Assembly (NCBI RefSeq): GCF_029968015.1
Contig: NZ_JASCIS010000016.1
Coordinates: 1 to 64,000 of the forward strand
Direction: 5' to 3'
DNA: 64,000 nt
Source: Streptomyces luteolus
GTDB lineage: Bacteria > Actinomycetota > Actinomycetes > Streptomycetales > Streptomycetaceae
A program made the translations under genes and the position numbers. Positions 33,918-42,980 of this stretch are shown here, in pieces. Under the pieces are notes generated by a model. It ran no database searches. It was not told the origin of the DNA and saw only the letters and a program-made list of their open reading frames with translations. Positions within the stretch are counted from its first letter, which is position 1, and the number at the start of each line of letters is the position of its first letter.

Positions 33918-35190
33918 GGTGACCGCTGTGACGATGGCCGAGCGGTACCTGCGCCAGGGCCTGCGAGCGCTGCGCGAGGACCTGTTGACGCTCGACCGGG
34001 ACCCGCTGCTCTCCCCCTCACGCCCGGGCTGGCTGCGAGCCCTGCTCTACCTGCCGTTCGTGTACGCGGCCGCCGCTCTGGGCGCGGCCGCCCTGGGGAA
34101 CCTGTCGGACACCTTCGGGGCTTCTCCGGTCGGCTCCCGACTGCTTCAGGCGCTGATCGTGCTGCAGGCGGCGGCGCTGGTCCTGGTCGTGTCCCGGCCC
34201 GTCGCCGGGTGGTGGCTGATCACCGGCGCGGCCGTCGCCCAGGCGCTCGCGGTGCAGGGGGTGCGCGACGACACGTTCTGGCCGTGGCCGGTGTGGAGCC
34301 TCGTCCTCGAGGTCCTCGTCCTGATCCTGGTGGCGGTACGGGTCCGTACGCGCGCGACGTTGACGATGCTGGCGATCACAGTCGGCTGCACGCTGCTCCT
34401 GCCGTACGTGCGGACCCCGGCGGGAGCCGAGCAGCGGCTGGACGCGATAGCCGTCGTCGTGTTCGCCCTGGCCGTCTTCTTCAGCGCCCCGCTGCGCGGG
34501 CTGCGCCAGGCCCGTACGCAACTCATCGAGCAGGCGACGCTCACCGCCGAGGAGCGGGCCCGACGCACCCTCCTGGAGGAGCGCAGCCGCATCGCCCGAG
34601 AGCTGCACGACGTGGTCGCCCACCACATGTCGGTGATCTCCATCCAGGCGCAGGTAGCCCCGCATCTCGTCGAGAACCCCTCGGACGAGCTCAAGGAGAA
34701 TCTCGCGGGGATCAGGAACAACGCGGTCGAGGCGCTCACCGAACTCCGCCGCGTCCTGGGCGTGCTGCGCTCCGAGCAGGGCGAGCAGTCACCGGACACG
34801 CCCCAGCCGACCCTGGACCGGCTCGATACGCTGCTCGACAACGCGCGCTCGGCCGGCCTGACCGTCACGGCTCAACTGGACGGCACACGCCGCCCGTTGC
34901 CGCCGGGCGTGGAGCTGTCCGCGTTCCGTATCGTGCAGGAGGCGCTGAGCAACGCGATGCGGCACGCTCCCGCCACCGAGGTGCAGGTCGAGGTCGTGCG
35001 CGTGGGGCGGCAGACCCTGCGCATACGCGTGCTGAACAGCAGACCGGGCCTGCCCGTGACGCCTTCGCCGGGTGCGGGGCTCGGGTTGCTCGGAATGCGG
35101 GAGCGTACCGCGATGCTCGGAGGAGAGCTGTTCGCGGGTCCGACGCCGACGGGTGGGTACGAAGTGACGGCGCTGCTGCCGTTGAACTGA
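33910..35190 (+). CDS. NarL/DesK-type sensor histidine kinase (A)
   Basis: A 426-aa kinase with five or six N-terminal membrane helices (about residues 40-200), the HisKA_3 dimerisation motif ARELHDVVAHHMSVISIQAQ with phospho-acceptor His, an N box RIVQEALSNAMRHA and a G box GAGLGLLGMRERTAMLGG. No extracytoplasmic sensor domain is evident, so the signal is likely perceived in the membrane. Its ATG overlaps the acyltransferase stop; its cognate regulator starts 15 bp downstream. It is a close paralogue of the kinase at 40114. Confidence 0.92.
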   Translation: MSRVTAVTMAERYLRQGLRALREDLLTLDRDPLLSPSRPGWLRALLYLPFVYAAAALGAAALGNLSDTFGASPVGSRLLQALIVLQAAALVLVVSRPVAGWWLITGAAVAQALAVQGVRDDTFWPWPVWSLVLEVLVLILVAVRVRTRATLTMLAITVGCTLLLPYVRTPAGAEQRLDAIAVVVFALAVFFSAPLRGLRQARTQLIEQATLTAEERARRTLLEERSRIARELHDVVAHHMSVISIQAQVAPHLVENPSDELKENLAGIRNNAVEALTELRRVLGVLRSEQGEQSPDTPQPTLDRLDTLLDNARSAGLTVTAQLDGTRRPLPPGVELSAFRIVQEALSNAMRHAPATEVQVEVVRVGRQTLRIRVLNSRPGLPVTPSPGAGLGLLGMRERTAMLGGELFAGPTPTGGYEVTALLPLN

Positions 35191-35204
35191 GGGGGGCGGG
35201 GCGT

Positions 35205-35867
35205 ATGACGATCCGGGTGCTGATCGCCGACGACCAGATGATGGTCCGGCAGGGATTCACGGTGCTGCTGAACGCGGAGCCGGACATCGAGGTGGTCGGC
35301 CAGGCTGTCGACGGCCGGGACGCGGTGGCGAAAGTCGCCGAACTGGCCCCCGATGTGGTGTTGATGGACATCCGTATGCCGGAGCTCAGCGGCATCGAGG
35401 CGACCCGCCACGTCGTCGAGTCGGGTGCGTCCGTGAAGGTCCTGGTGCTCACCACGTTCGATCTCGACGACTACGTCTACGAGGCGCTGCGCGCGGGTGC
35501 CTCCGGCTTCCTCCTCAAGGACGCCTCGTCGGACCAGCTGGCCGAGGCCGTCCGGGTCGTGGCCGCCGGGGACGCGCTGCTCGCCCCCGGGGTGACCCGT
35601 CGCCTGATCACGGAGTTCGCCCGCCTCGGCGCTCCCAAGGCCCCTACGAGGAGCAGCCTGGACGGCCTCACGGAACGCGAGACGGAGGTTCTCGCGCTGA
35701 TCGCCCAAGGCCTCTCCAATGCGGAGATCGCGGCGCAGTTGGTGGTGGCCGAGCAGACGGTGAAGACCCACGTGGGGCGCATCCTGGTCAAACTCGGCCT
35801 CCGCGACCGGACCCAGGCGGCGGTCTTCGCGTACGAGTCGGGGCTGGTGAGGCCGACTGGCTACTAG
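35205..35867 (+). CDS. NarL-type response regulator (A)
   Basis: A 220-aa regulator. The receiver domain has IADDQMMVRQG and the phosphorylatable Asp in VVLMDIRMPEL (near residue 54), with Lys at FLLKDAS. The C-terminal LuxR/NarL HTH is LTERETEVLALIAQGLSNAE followed by TVKTHVGRILVKLGLRDRTQ. ATG 35205 follows a GGGGCGGGG sequence. Partner of the kinase upstream; target genes unknown. Nearly the same protein (minus the N-terminal repeat) is encoded at 41439. Confidence 0.95.
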   Translation: MTIRVLIADDQMMVRQGFTVLLNAEPDIEVVGQAVDGRDAVAKVAELAPDVVLMDIRMPELSGIEATRHVVESGASVKVLVLTTFDLDDYVYEALRAGASGFLLKDASSDQLAEAVRVVAAGDALLAPGVTRRLITEFARLGAPKAPTRSSLDGLTERETEVLALIAQGLSNAEIAAQLVVAEQTVKTHVGRILVKLGLRDRTQAAVFAYESGLVRPTGY

Positions 35868-36125
35868 GCGCGCCTCCCCTCTGCGGGAATCGGTTGGGGC
35901 TTTTCGGTGCGTAGGTCTGCCGGCCGCAGTTCGCCGAGGGCCGCCCCCAGCGGCGTACTCCAGGATCATCGTGCCGGAAGCGGCCGGCGCACCGTCGGCG
36001 AGGAAGGGCCGCAGGCCGGTGTGAGCGGGTGGGCGGCCTTGCGTGAGGTGGACGTGTCAAACAGTGCTGCCTCCCGTGGCACACTCCTCGCAGTGTGAAG
36101 TGCCCGCACAGGACAGGGGGATGTC

Positions 36126-36809
36126 GTGGGTTCAGCTTCGGGCGGCGGGGTGAAAGGTTCGGGTTCGGGTTCCGATCCGGGCCGGCACGGCGGCCTTCAG
36201 CCGATGACCGCGGCGGACGCCGCCGACCCGGGCGACCGCTTCCGCCCTGTCTCAGCCGAGGCCGAGCCGGGAGCCGAAGCCGACTCCGAAGCCGACTCCG
36301 GAGCCGAGTCCGGAGCTGCGTCCGCGTCCGAGTCCGGAGCCGAGGCCACGACCGACGCCCCGGCCGACGCCTCGACCCACGCCCCGGCCCAGCCGGACAG
36401 GCACGCGGACGTACGCGACCTGGACCCGGCGCCAGCGCCCGCCCCCGCCCCCGCCGCAGGGGTCACGACGATGCAGAGCGGCGGCGGTGCCGGAGGCGGA
36501 TACGGCGTCAGCACGACCGAACTCGGCAAGATGGCCGACGAGTTGGACGAGGCCGCCAGGCTCCTGGAGCAGGCCGACAAGGGCCTGTCGGAGTCGGAGA
36601 ACACCGCCCGTATCCACAGCATGCTGGCCGCCGGACGCATGCTGAGCGGGACCACGAGCGCCTGGGCCAAGGAGGTCGCCCGCCTGGCGAAGCAGTGCCG
36701 GTCGCTGGCCGACAAGATGCGGGACACGCACACCGCCTACACCACACAGGAACAGCGCACGGCGCAGGAGTTCGAGGCGATCCTCGCCGGGTTCGAGAGG
36801 GGTGCCTGA
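36126..36809 (+). CDS. ESX/WXG100-like helical protein with disordered acidic N terminus
   Basis: A 227-aa protein. Residues 1-120 are disordered: Gly/Ser, then Glu/Ala/Ser repeats (ADSEADSGAESGAAS) and a Pro-Ala run. The last 95 residues (from YGVSTTELGKMADELDEAAR) form a helical hairpin of WXG100 size, with SAWAKEV at the turn in place of a strict WXG. GTG 36126 follows ACAGGGGGATGTC. Its TGA overlaps the ATG of the next gene, which also has a WXG100-like N-terminal domain, so the two likely pair as in type VII secretion substrates. No secretion machinery genes are in the window. Confidence 0.65.
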   Translation: MGSASGGGVKGSGSGSDPGRHGGLQPMTAADAADPGDRFRPVSAEAEPGAEADSEADSGAESGAASASESGAEATTDAPADASTHAPAQPDRHADVRDLDPAPAPAPAPAAGVTTMQSGGGAGGGYGVSTTELGKMADELDEAARLLEQADKGLSESENTARIHSMLAAGRMLSGTTSAWAKEVARLAKQCRSLADKMRDTHTAYTTQEQRTAQEFEAILAGFERGA

Positions 36810-38134
36810 TGGCGACGCTGGAAGAACGCCCGGACCCGACGGAACGCCCGGACAAGGATCCGCACAAGCACCCGGACGCGGTCCGCCGCGAGGACATCAC
36901 CGTCTCGGAACTCGACGACGTACGTCCCCAGACCTGGGAGCGGGCGGGCGACGAGTGGGACGACCTTGCGGTGGCGGCCAGGAAGGCGCGTACGCACGTC
37001 GAGAACGTCCTCGACAAGCTGCCGCTCGTCTGGCAGAGCGAGGCATCGATGCAGGCACGCGTCCAACTCCTTTCCCTCTACCAGGAGTTGACGATCGCTA
37101 AGCACGAGTCGAAGGCGGCAGCGGACACGCTCTCCGCCGCCAGACACGGCTTCAAGCTCGCCTCCACCTGGCTCGACGAGGCCAAGGACCTGGCCAAGGA
37201 GAAGCGCCTCACACTGCACGACGACGGCAGCGTCTCCGTACCCGACCGGGACTATCCGCCCAACGACCCCGACAGCGCGGGCGCGGCCCGGCTCGACCAG
37301 GAGAACGCGGAGAGCCTGCGCACGCGCGCGGCGGCGGCGCTGGGCTACGCGGGCGACGTCAACGAGCACGTCGGGTACGAACTGGAGCGCGTCAAGAAGG
37401 CGGTCGAGTTCTCCGTCCTGGACGAGCGGACCCGCGAGGCCCTCAAGCAGGACACGGCGGGCGCCAAGGACCTGAACCGGGTCTTCTCCGGCCGAGGCGG
37501 CGTGCTGCTGCCGCCACCGCTGCGGGACGAGGGCGCCGGGGACTACGACACCCGTGAGGCCACCGACGAGGACCGTGCCATCAAGAACAAGATGGGCTTC
37601 TTCGCGATGGGCTCACCCGGGGTGCTCGGCGGCCCGATCTCGGCGAAGCACATGCTCCACTACCTGTCGAACACCGGCGAACCGCTGGACATCGACGTGG
37701 ACTCCATGATGGACGACCTGCCGGACATGAACCGGAACGTCGAGGCGCAGTTGAAGGAGAACACCCCGGCCTGGGAGGCGCAGGCACTCGCCGAGTACGA
37801 GCGGACCGGCAAGCCGGTGAAGATGGTCCAGCAGACCGGCTGGCAGGGCTGGACCGCGACGCAGGACCCCGACTGGTACCACGCGGTGGGCTCCTTCCAC
37901 TACAACACCGTCGCACAGGTGGAGGTCGTGCCCGGCCCGGACGGCGAGCCGAAGACCACGATCAAGTACCAGACGCATGTGTACGACCGCTACAACTGGG
38001 ACGCGGAGAAGACGACTCCGGTACCGGCGATGGGCAACGTCTCCGACGCCGAGATGGCCCGACTCCACCAGTCGGGCCAGGCCAAGGAGTACGACATGGG
38101 CGGCCAGAGCGAAGTGCGCACATGGAACGGCTGA
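36809..38134 (+). CDS. Putative type VII-secreted effector with YNWD-motif C-terminal domain
   Basis: A 441-aa protein. Residues about 35-150 form a long helical hairpin (TWERAGDEWDDLAVAARKA, then PLVWQSEASMQARVQLLSLY at the turn), resembling the LXG/WXG substrates of type VII secretion. After a variable central region, residues 355-440 form a compact domain with HAVGSFHYNTVAQVEVVPG, HVYDRYNWD and MARLHQSGQAKEYDMGG. I recall the YDRYNWD/LH-G-A-EYD block as the C terminus of many Streptomyces ESX-associated proteins; catalytic function is unknown. ATG 36809 overlaps the stop of the small partner gene. A polymorphic-toxin role is an inference. Confidence 0.65.
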   Translation: MATLEERPDPTERPDKDPHKHPDAVRREDITVSELDDVRPQTWERAGDEWDDLAVAARKARTHVENVLDKLPLVWQSEASMQARVQLLSLYQELTIAKHESKAAADTLSAARHGFKLASTWLDEAKDLAKEKRLTLHDDGSVSVPDRDYPPNDPDSAGAARLDQENAESLRTRAAAALGYAGDVNEHVGYELERVKKAVEFSVLDERTREALKQDTAGAKDLNRVFSGRGGVLLPPPLRDEGAGDYDTREATDEDRAIKNKMGFFAMGSPGVLGGPISAKHMLHYLSNTGEPLDIDVDSMMDDLPDMNRNVEAQLKENTPAWEAQALAEYERTGKPVKMVQQTGWQGWTATQDPDWYHAVGSFHYNTVAQVEVVPGPDGEPKTTIKYQTHVYDRYNWDAEKTTPVPAMGNVSDAEMARLHQSGQAKEYDMGGQSEVRTWNG

Positions 38135-38598
38135 GGCGGGGCTCATGGCAGCGGCGCGCGCTGTTCGGGTTCCTGGCGTTGTGCGTGCTGTGGATCGTGG
38201 GCGTGGCCGTGTGGCTCGTCGTCGCCCTCGTCACCCCGCCACCGCCCGAGCCCTGGGAGGACGAGGAGCGGGCGGCGGGGCTGCACCACGAGCAGGTGGA
38301 CGCGGGGCGCTTCTACATACCGGAGTTCTCGAGGACCGAGAAGAACGGCACCGTCGTACTCCGGTACAAGCTCGGCGGAGGCATCGATTCCAACGTGTCC
38401 GACTTCCGCCGTACGTACGACATCACCGCCGAGCGGAAGCGGACGGGCCCGACCGAGGTGACGTTCACGGACCGCTTCGGTGACATGCGGCGCACGTTCA
38501 CGGTCGTCTACGGGAGCGCGCAGGGCCCGCCGGACCTGTCCGAGTCGGACGAGTCGCCCGCCCGGATCACGGTCAGAGCGGTCCCGCTCCCGGACTAG
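38122..38598 (+). CDS. Single-pass membrane protein, possible partner/immunity protein
   Basis: A 158-aa protein with a cytosolic Arg-rich start, one transmembrane helix (about residues 14-37, FGFLALCVLWIVGVAVWLVV) and a 120-residue extracytoplasmic beta-rich domain (GRFYIPEFSRTEKNGTVVLR, then EVTFTDRFGDMRRTFTVVYG). The ATG lies 13 bp inside the effector gene, in a different frame, so expression is coupled. Position and topology fit an immunity or export-partner role for the effector, but no known family is recognised. Confidence 0.65.
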   Translation: MERLRRGSWQRRALFGFLALCVLWIVGVAVWLVVALVTPPPPEPWEDEERAAGLHHEQVDAGRFYIPEFSRTEKNGTVVLRYKLGGGIDSNVSDFRRTYDITAERKRTGPTEVTFTDRFGDMRRTFTVVYGSAQGPPDLSESDESPARITVRAVPLPD

Positions 38599-38627
38599 AC
38601 GGACGCGTTCAGCTCCGTCAGCATCGT

Positions 38628-38661
<34 letters not shown>

Positions 38662-38797
38662 GTGTGGACGACTTCACCGCTCGGGCACGGCCTGCAGTGC
38701 CAACTGAGCGGCCGGGTCCAGCCGCCCACGGCAGGCACGGGGAGGTACGAGATCAGCCCGGGCCCGTAGAAACCGCCAACTGGAAGAACCTCCTGGC

Positions 38798-40006
38798 ATG
38801 GGCGAACCCCAATTCCTGAGCGCCGCCGACCCGGCGAACCCGTACCCGACCTACGCCGCGCTGCGCGCGCAAGGCCGGGCCCTCTGGTACGAACCGTCGG
38901 GCCAGTGGCTCATCCCGCACCACCGGGACGTCACCACGCTCCTGCGGGACCGCCGCCTCGGGCGGACGTATCTGCACCGGTTCACGCACAAGGGGTTCGG
39001 CCGCACCCCGCCGCCCGCCGCGCACGAACCGTTCCACGTGCTGAACGACAACGGCCTCCTCGACCTGGAGGCGCCCCGGCACACGCGGATCAGACGGCTG
39101 GTGTCGAAGGCGTTCACGCCGCGCAGGGTGGCGGAACTCCAGCCGTACATCGAGGAGTTGGCGGGCGAACGCGTCGCGGGCCTGGTCGCGGACGGCGGCG
39201 GAGACCTGGTGTCACGGCTGGCCGAACCGCTCCCCGTGGCCGTCATCGCGCAGATGCTCGGCATACCGGAGCCGGACCGGCACCTGCTGCGTCCCTGGTC
39301 GGCCGCGATCTGCGGGATGTACGAGCTGAACCCGTCGGAGGAGACGGCGCGGGCGGCGGTCGAGGCGAGCGTCGAATTCACGGCGTACCTGAGGGACTTG
39401 ATCAAGGAACGCCGCAAGAGCCTCGGCGACGACCTGATCTCGGCCTTGATCGCCTTGCACGACGAGGACGGAACTCGCCTCACCGAACAGGAGATGATCT
39501 CCACAGCGGTACTGCTCCTGAACGCCGGCCACGAGGCCACGGTGAACTCGACGGGCAACGGCTGGTGGGCCCTGTTCCGCCACCCCGACCAGCTCGCGGC
39601 ACTCCGCTCCGGCGACGTACCGCTGTCCACAGCTGTGGAGGAACTGCTGCGGTACGACTCACCGCTGCACCTCTTCGAGCGGTGGGTGCTTGAGGACATC
39701 GAGGTCGACGGGGTGGCGATCCCGCGCGGCTCGGAGGTGGCCCTCCTCTTCGGCTCGGCCAACCGCGACCCGGAGGCCTTCGCGGACCCGGACCGCCTGG
39801 ACCTGTCCCGAACGGACAACCCCCACGTCAGCCTGGGCGGAGGCATCCACTACTGCCTGGGCGCCCCGCTGGCCCGCCTGGAACTGGCCGCGTCCTACAG
39901 TCAGTTGCTGAGACAGGCCCCGGGCCTGCGGTTGGCGGCCGAGCCGCGGTGGAAGGAGGGGCTTGTGATCCGGGGGCTGCGGGAGCTGCTGGTGGAGGCA
40001 GGGTGA
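38798..40006 (+). CDS. Cytochrome P450
   Basis: A 402-aa soluble bacterial P450. Landmarks: I-helix AGHEATVN near residue 245, K-helix ELLR (ExxR), and the haem loop SLGGGIHYCLG near residue 347 with the Cys ligand. The loop has Leu where most P450s have Phe (FGxGxHxC). No ferredoxin or reductase gene is adjacent, so redox partners must act in trans. Substrate is unknown. It sits between the type VII-like locus and a two-component system, as a single-gene unit. Confidence 0.93.
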   Translation: MGEPQFLSAADPANPYPTYAALRAQGRALWYEPSGQWLIPHHRDVTTLLRDRRLGRTYLHRFTHKGFGRTPPPAAHEPFHVLNDNGLLDLEAPRHTRIRRLVSKAFTPRRVAELQPYIEELAGERVAGLVADGGGDLVSRLAEPLPVAVIAQMLGIPEPDRHLLRPWSAAICGMYELNPSEETARAAVEASVEFTAYLRDLIKERRKSLGDDLISALIALHDEDGTRLTEQEMISTAVLLLNAGHEATVNSTGNGWWALFRHPDQLAALRSGDVPLSTAVEELLRYDSPLHLFERWVLEDIEVDGVAIPRGSEVALLFGSANRDPEAFADPDRLDLSRTDNPHVSLGGGIHYCLGAPLARLELAASYSQLLRQAPGLRLAAEPRWKEGLVIRGLRELLVEAG

Positions 40007-40113
40007 ACGAGGCTGGAGTGGGACCAGGACCGACCCGTAGTCCTTGAGAGGGACTCCCACAGATCCGCACCTTAGGTGACGACCGGGCGGGTGGGCGCGC
40101 CTACCGTTGCAGC

Positions 40114-41442
40114 GTGACCGAGACGACCACACCCCTGCGCACCGAAGCCAGCCTCATACGGACCGCGCTACAGACGATCCGTACCGACCTGATGACCGGC
40201 GTGTTCGCGTTCCGGCCGGTGGAGCCGCTGGCCGAGGAGGGCGACCGAGCCTCCCGGCTGCTGCGGCGGATACCGGAGAAGAGCCGGGCCCGCGCCCGCT
40301 GGCTGCCGCATGCCACGGTGGTCGCGATGGCGGTGTTCGTCTACCTCGTCGGCGCCACCCTGCCCCACATGTTCCTGGAGGGCTCCGTCAGCGGCGTGCT
40401 CGCCGCCCTGCCGGTGCTGCTCACGCTGTTCCGGCCGGTCGCCTCCTTCTGGCTGTCGCTCGCGGTGACCGTGCTCATGGTGCCGCTCTCCCTCGAACCG
40501 ATCTTCCCGTGGACGGCGCCCGGCTTCGCGGCGCATCTCTTCGTGCTCGTCCTGGTGACCTGCCGGTCCCGGCCGCGTGTGGCCCTGGAGATGTGGCTGC
40601 TCACCGTCGCGTTCGCCGCGGTCCTCGGGCTGTTCATCGGCGAATCGGGGCCGACCCTCGTGATGACCGTGCTCTCCGGCCTGGCACTCGCCGTCGCCGC
40701 CTCCGTACGCGGCTGGTCCTCCGCCCGCCGCGAGGTCGTCGCGAAGGAGCGCGAGGTCGTCGCCAAAGAGGAGGTGACGCTCTTCGAGCGGTCCAAGCGG
40801 ACGCTGCTCGAAGAGCGCACGACCATCGCCCGCGAGCTGCACGATGTGGTGGCCCACCACATGTCCGTCGTGGCGATCCAGGCGGAGGCCGCCCCGTACC
40901 GGGTGGAGAACCCGCCGCCGGAGCTGGCCCAGGCCTTCGCCACGATCCGGGAGAACGCGGTCGCCGCGCTCACCGAACTCCGCCGCGTCCTCGGCGTCGT
41001 CCGCGCGGAGGACTACGAGGCCCCCGACGCACCCCAGCCCACCCTCGGCGACCTCGGCGCCCTCCTCGACAACGTCCGCGAGGCCGGCCTGACCGTCGAC
41101 CAGGCCGTCACCGGGGCCGCCCGCGCGCTGCCGCAGGGCGTGGAGCTGTCCGCGTACCGCATCGTGCAGGAGGCCCTCAGCAACGCGCTGCGGCACGCAC
41201 CCGGCGCCACCGCCAAGGTGGAGGTCTCGTACGTCCTCGGCGGCCTCGGCCTGCGCATAGTCAACGGTCCGCCCACCGGCCTGGTGAAGGCCTCGCCCGG
41301 GGCCGGGCACGGGCTGACCGGCATGGGGGAGCGGGTCGCGATGCTCGACGGCGAGATGACGACGGGGGCGACGCAGGACGGCGGCTACGAGGTGGCGGTC
41401 TTCCTGCCGGTACGGGCCGAGGCCGAGGAGCGTTCCGTATGA
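40114..41442 (+). CDS. NarL/DesK-type sensor histidine kinase (B)
   Basis: A 442-aa membrane kinase paralogous to the one at 33910. It has about six hydrophobic helices between residues 65 and 205, an internal repeat VVAKEREVVAKEEV before the dimerisation helix, the motif ARELHDVVAHHMSVVAIQAE with phospho-acceptor His, N box RIVQEALSNALRHA and G box GAGHGLTGMGERVAMLDG. GTG 40114 is the start. Its stop overlaps the following regulator ATG. Confidence 0.92.
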   Translation: MTETTTPLRTEASLIRTALQTIRTDLMTGVFAFRPVEPLAEEGDRASRLLRRIPEKSRARARWLPHATVVAMAVFVYLVGATLPHMFLEGSVSGVLAALPVLLTLFRPVASFWLSLAVTVLMVPLSLEPIFPWTAPGFAAHLFVLVLVTCRSRPRVALEMWLLTVAFAAVLGLFIGESGPTLVMTVLSGLALAVAASVRGWSSARREVVAKEREVVAKEEVTLFERSKRTLLEERTTIARELHDVVAHHMSVVAIQAEAAPYRVENPPPELAQAFATIRENAVAALTELRRVLGVVRAEDYEAPDAPQPTLGDLGALLDNVREAGLTVDQAVTGAARALPQGVELSAYRIVQEALSNALRHAPGATAKVEVSYVLGGLGLRIVNGPPTGLVKASPGAGHGLTGMGERVAMLDGEMTTGATQDGGYEVAVFLPVRAEAEERSV

Positions 41443-41522
41443 CCGGCACCGGAGACGGCGTGACCGGCACCGGAGACGGCGTGACCGGCACCGAAGACGG
41501 CATGACCGGCACCGGAGACGGC
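41439..41522 (+). repeat. Four tandem 21-bp repeats, each beginning with a start codon
   Basis: The unit is (A/G)TGACCGGCACCGGAGACGGC at 41439, 41460, 41481 and 41502, with one substitution in the third copy. They encode (M/V)TGTGDG or TGTEDG and form the N terminus of the response regulator. Confidence 0.98.
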
Positions 41523-42194
41523 ACGGGCACGGACCCCATCCGCGTGCTGATCGCCGACGACCAGATGATGGTCCGCGAGGGATTCTCCGTGCTGCTCGGC
41601 GCGATGCCGGGGATCGAGGTCGCCGGGGAGGCGGTGAACGGCCGCGAGGCGGTCGCGAAGGTCGCCGGACTGCGGCCCGACGTCGTCCTGATGGACATCC
41701 GGATGCCCGAGCTGAACGGCATCGAGGCCACCCGCGAGATCGTCGCCGCCGACACCGACACCCGCGTCCTGGTCCTGACCACCTTCGACCTCGACGAATA
41801 CGTCTACGAGGCGCTGCGCGCCGGCGCCTCCGGCTTCCTCCTCAAGGACGCCTCGGCCCGCCAACTCGCCGACGGCGTACGGGTCGTGGCCTCCGGCGAG
41901 GCCCTGCTCGCGCCGACGGTCACCAAGCGGCTGATCTCCGAGTTCGCGAAGCTCGGCGCGGCGGCTTCGAAGGCCCCGGCGGTCACGCAGCTCGGCGATC
42001 TCACGGAACGCGAGACGGAGGTCCTGGTCCTGATCGCCCAGGGCCGCTCCAACGCGGAGATCGCCGAACATCTCGTCGTCGCCGAGTCGACGATCAAGAC
42101 CCATGTCAGCCGGATCCTGGTCAAGTTGGGCCTGCGAGACCGCACACAAGCAGCGGTGTTCGCGTACGAGGCCCGCCTGGTGACGCCTTCGTAG
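41439..42194 (+). CDS. NarL-type response regulator (B) with N-terminal tandem repeat
   Basis: A 251-aa regulator with the same receiver (IADDQMMVREG; Asp in VVLMDIRMPEL) and LuxR HTH (LTERETEVLVLIAQGRSNAE, TVKTHVSR-like IKTHVSRILVKLGL) as regulator A. It differs by 28 extra N-terminal residues made of four copies of (M/V)TGTGDG. Each copy starts with ATG or GTG, so four in-frame initiation sites exist; the first overlaps the kinase stop (ATGA). The core regulator begins at about residue 33 (DPIRVLIADDQ). Confidence 0.93.
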   Translation: MTGTGDGVTGTGDGVTGTEDGMTGTGDGTGTDPIRVLIADDQMMVREGFSVLLGAMPGIEVAGEAVNGREAVAKVAGLRPDVVLMDIRMPELNGIEATREIVAADTDTRVLVLTTFDLDEYVYEALRAGASGFLLKDASARQLADGVRVVASGEALLAPTVTKRLISEFAKLGAAASKAPAVTQLGDLTERETEVLVLIAQGRSNAEIAEHLVVAESTIKTHVSRILVKLGLRDRTQAAVFAYEARLVTPS

Positions 42195-42321
42195 GTCCTT
42201 CGTCGGTCCTTCGTGGGTCCTTCGCAGGTTCGATCACTCGTTCGGGTGGCGCGCTCGCGGAACTGTCGCCTCCGCCCCTGCGACCTCGACAGACTGGTGC
42301 ATGCCTGAGAAGGGGGGGACC

Positions 42322-42918
42322 ATGGCGGTCATGACAGGGCACACGTCCCAGGTGACGATCGAGGAATTCGAGCGCATCGCCAAGATTGCGGCCAAGGAAT
42401 CCGATGCCGTCAGGCTGGAGTTCATCGGCGGACGGATCGAGGACAAGGGCGTGCCTGACGGCGACCACAACGAGATCTACATGTGGCTGCAGAGCATCTG
42501 TATGCAGCACCGTCCGGAGCTGGGGCTCTATCCCAGCGACCAAGGCCTGGCCATCGAGCGGTACAGATCGGGGCGCGCCCGGCCCGACGCCTCACTCGCA
42601 CCGCGAGGCACCTTCGCCGGGCAAGGAGAGTGGGCCGACCCTGCGGGGGTGCTGATGGTGGTCGAGGTCACCTCGTACGACGCGGACCCCGATCGCAGGG
42701 ACCGAGTGGAGAAGCCCACCGGCTATGCGAGCGCGGGAATCCCGGTGTACCTCCTGATCGACCGCGACGACGGCACGGTGGTGGTGCACAGCGATCCGGA
42801 CCCGGAGAGCAGTCGGTACCGGGACGCGCGCACGACGAAATTCGGTGAGCCGGTGCACCTGCCCACCCCGGTGGGATTCAGGGTCGACACGGAGATCCTG
42901 AAGAACTACGTGCGCTGA
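42322..42918 (+). CDS. Uma2 family endonuclease-like protein (A)
   Basis: A 198-aa protein of the Uma2 (DUF820) family, a PD-(D/E)xK nuclease-fold group that is expanded in Streptomyces and cyanobacteria. Typical elements are VRLEFIGGRIEDKGVPDGDH, PDASLAPRG, VLMVVEVTSYDADPDRRDR (with the acidic-x-x-x nuclease pattern), then KPTGYASAGIPVYLLIDRDD. ATG 42322, after GAAGGGGGGACC, is preferred over 42301. A second, similar gene lies at 48846. Biological role is not established. Confidence 0.85.
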   Translation: MAVMTGHTSQVTIEEFERIAKIAAKESDAVRLEFIGGRIEDKGVPDGDHNEIYMWLQSICMQHRPELGLYPSDQGLAIERYRSGRARPDASLAPRGTFAGQGEWADPAGVLMVVEVTSYDADPDRRDRVEKPTGYASAGIPVYLLIDRDDGTVVVHSDPDPESSRYRDARTTKFGEPVHLPTPVGFRVDTEILKNYVR

Positions 42919-42980
42919 AGCACGGCACCCCGGACTCCGCTACAGGCCCGGAGTACCGCGCGACCAAGAGGCGGCCGGGC

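Noticed and set aside
35868..36125. Small gene or regulatory RNA in the 258-bp spacer after regulator A
   Set aside because: No frame with a plausible start and codon use, no convincing hairpin; left as non-coding.
38798..40006. Secondary-metabolite gene cluster around the P450
   Set aside because: No synthase, ferredoxin or tailoring genes adjacent; the neighbours are signalling and type VII-like genes.
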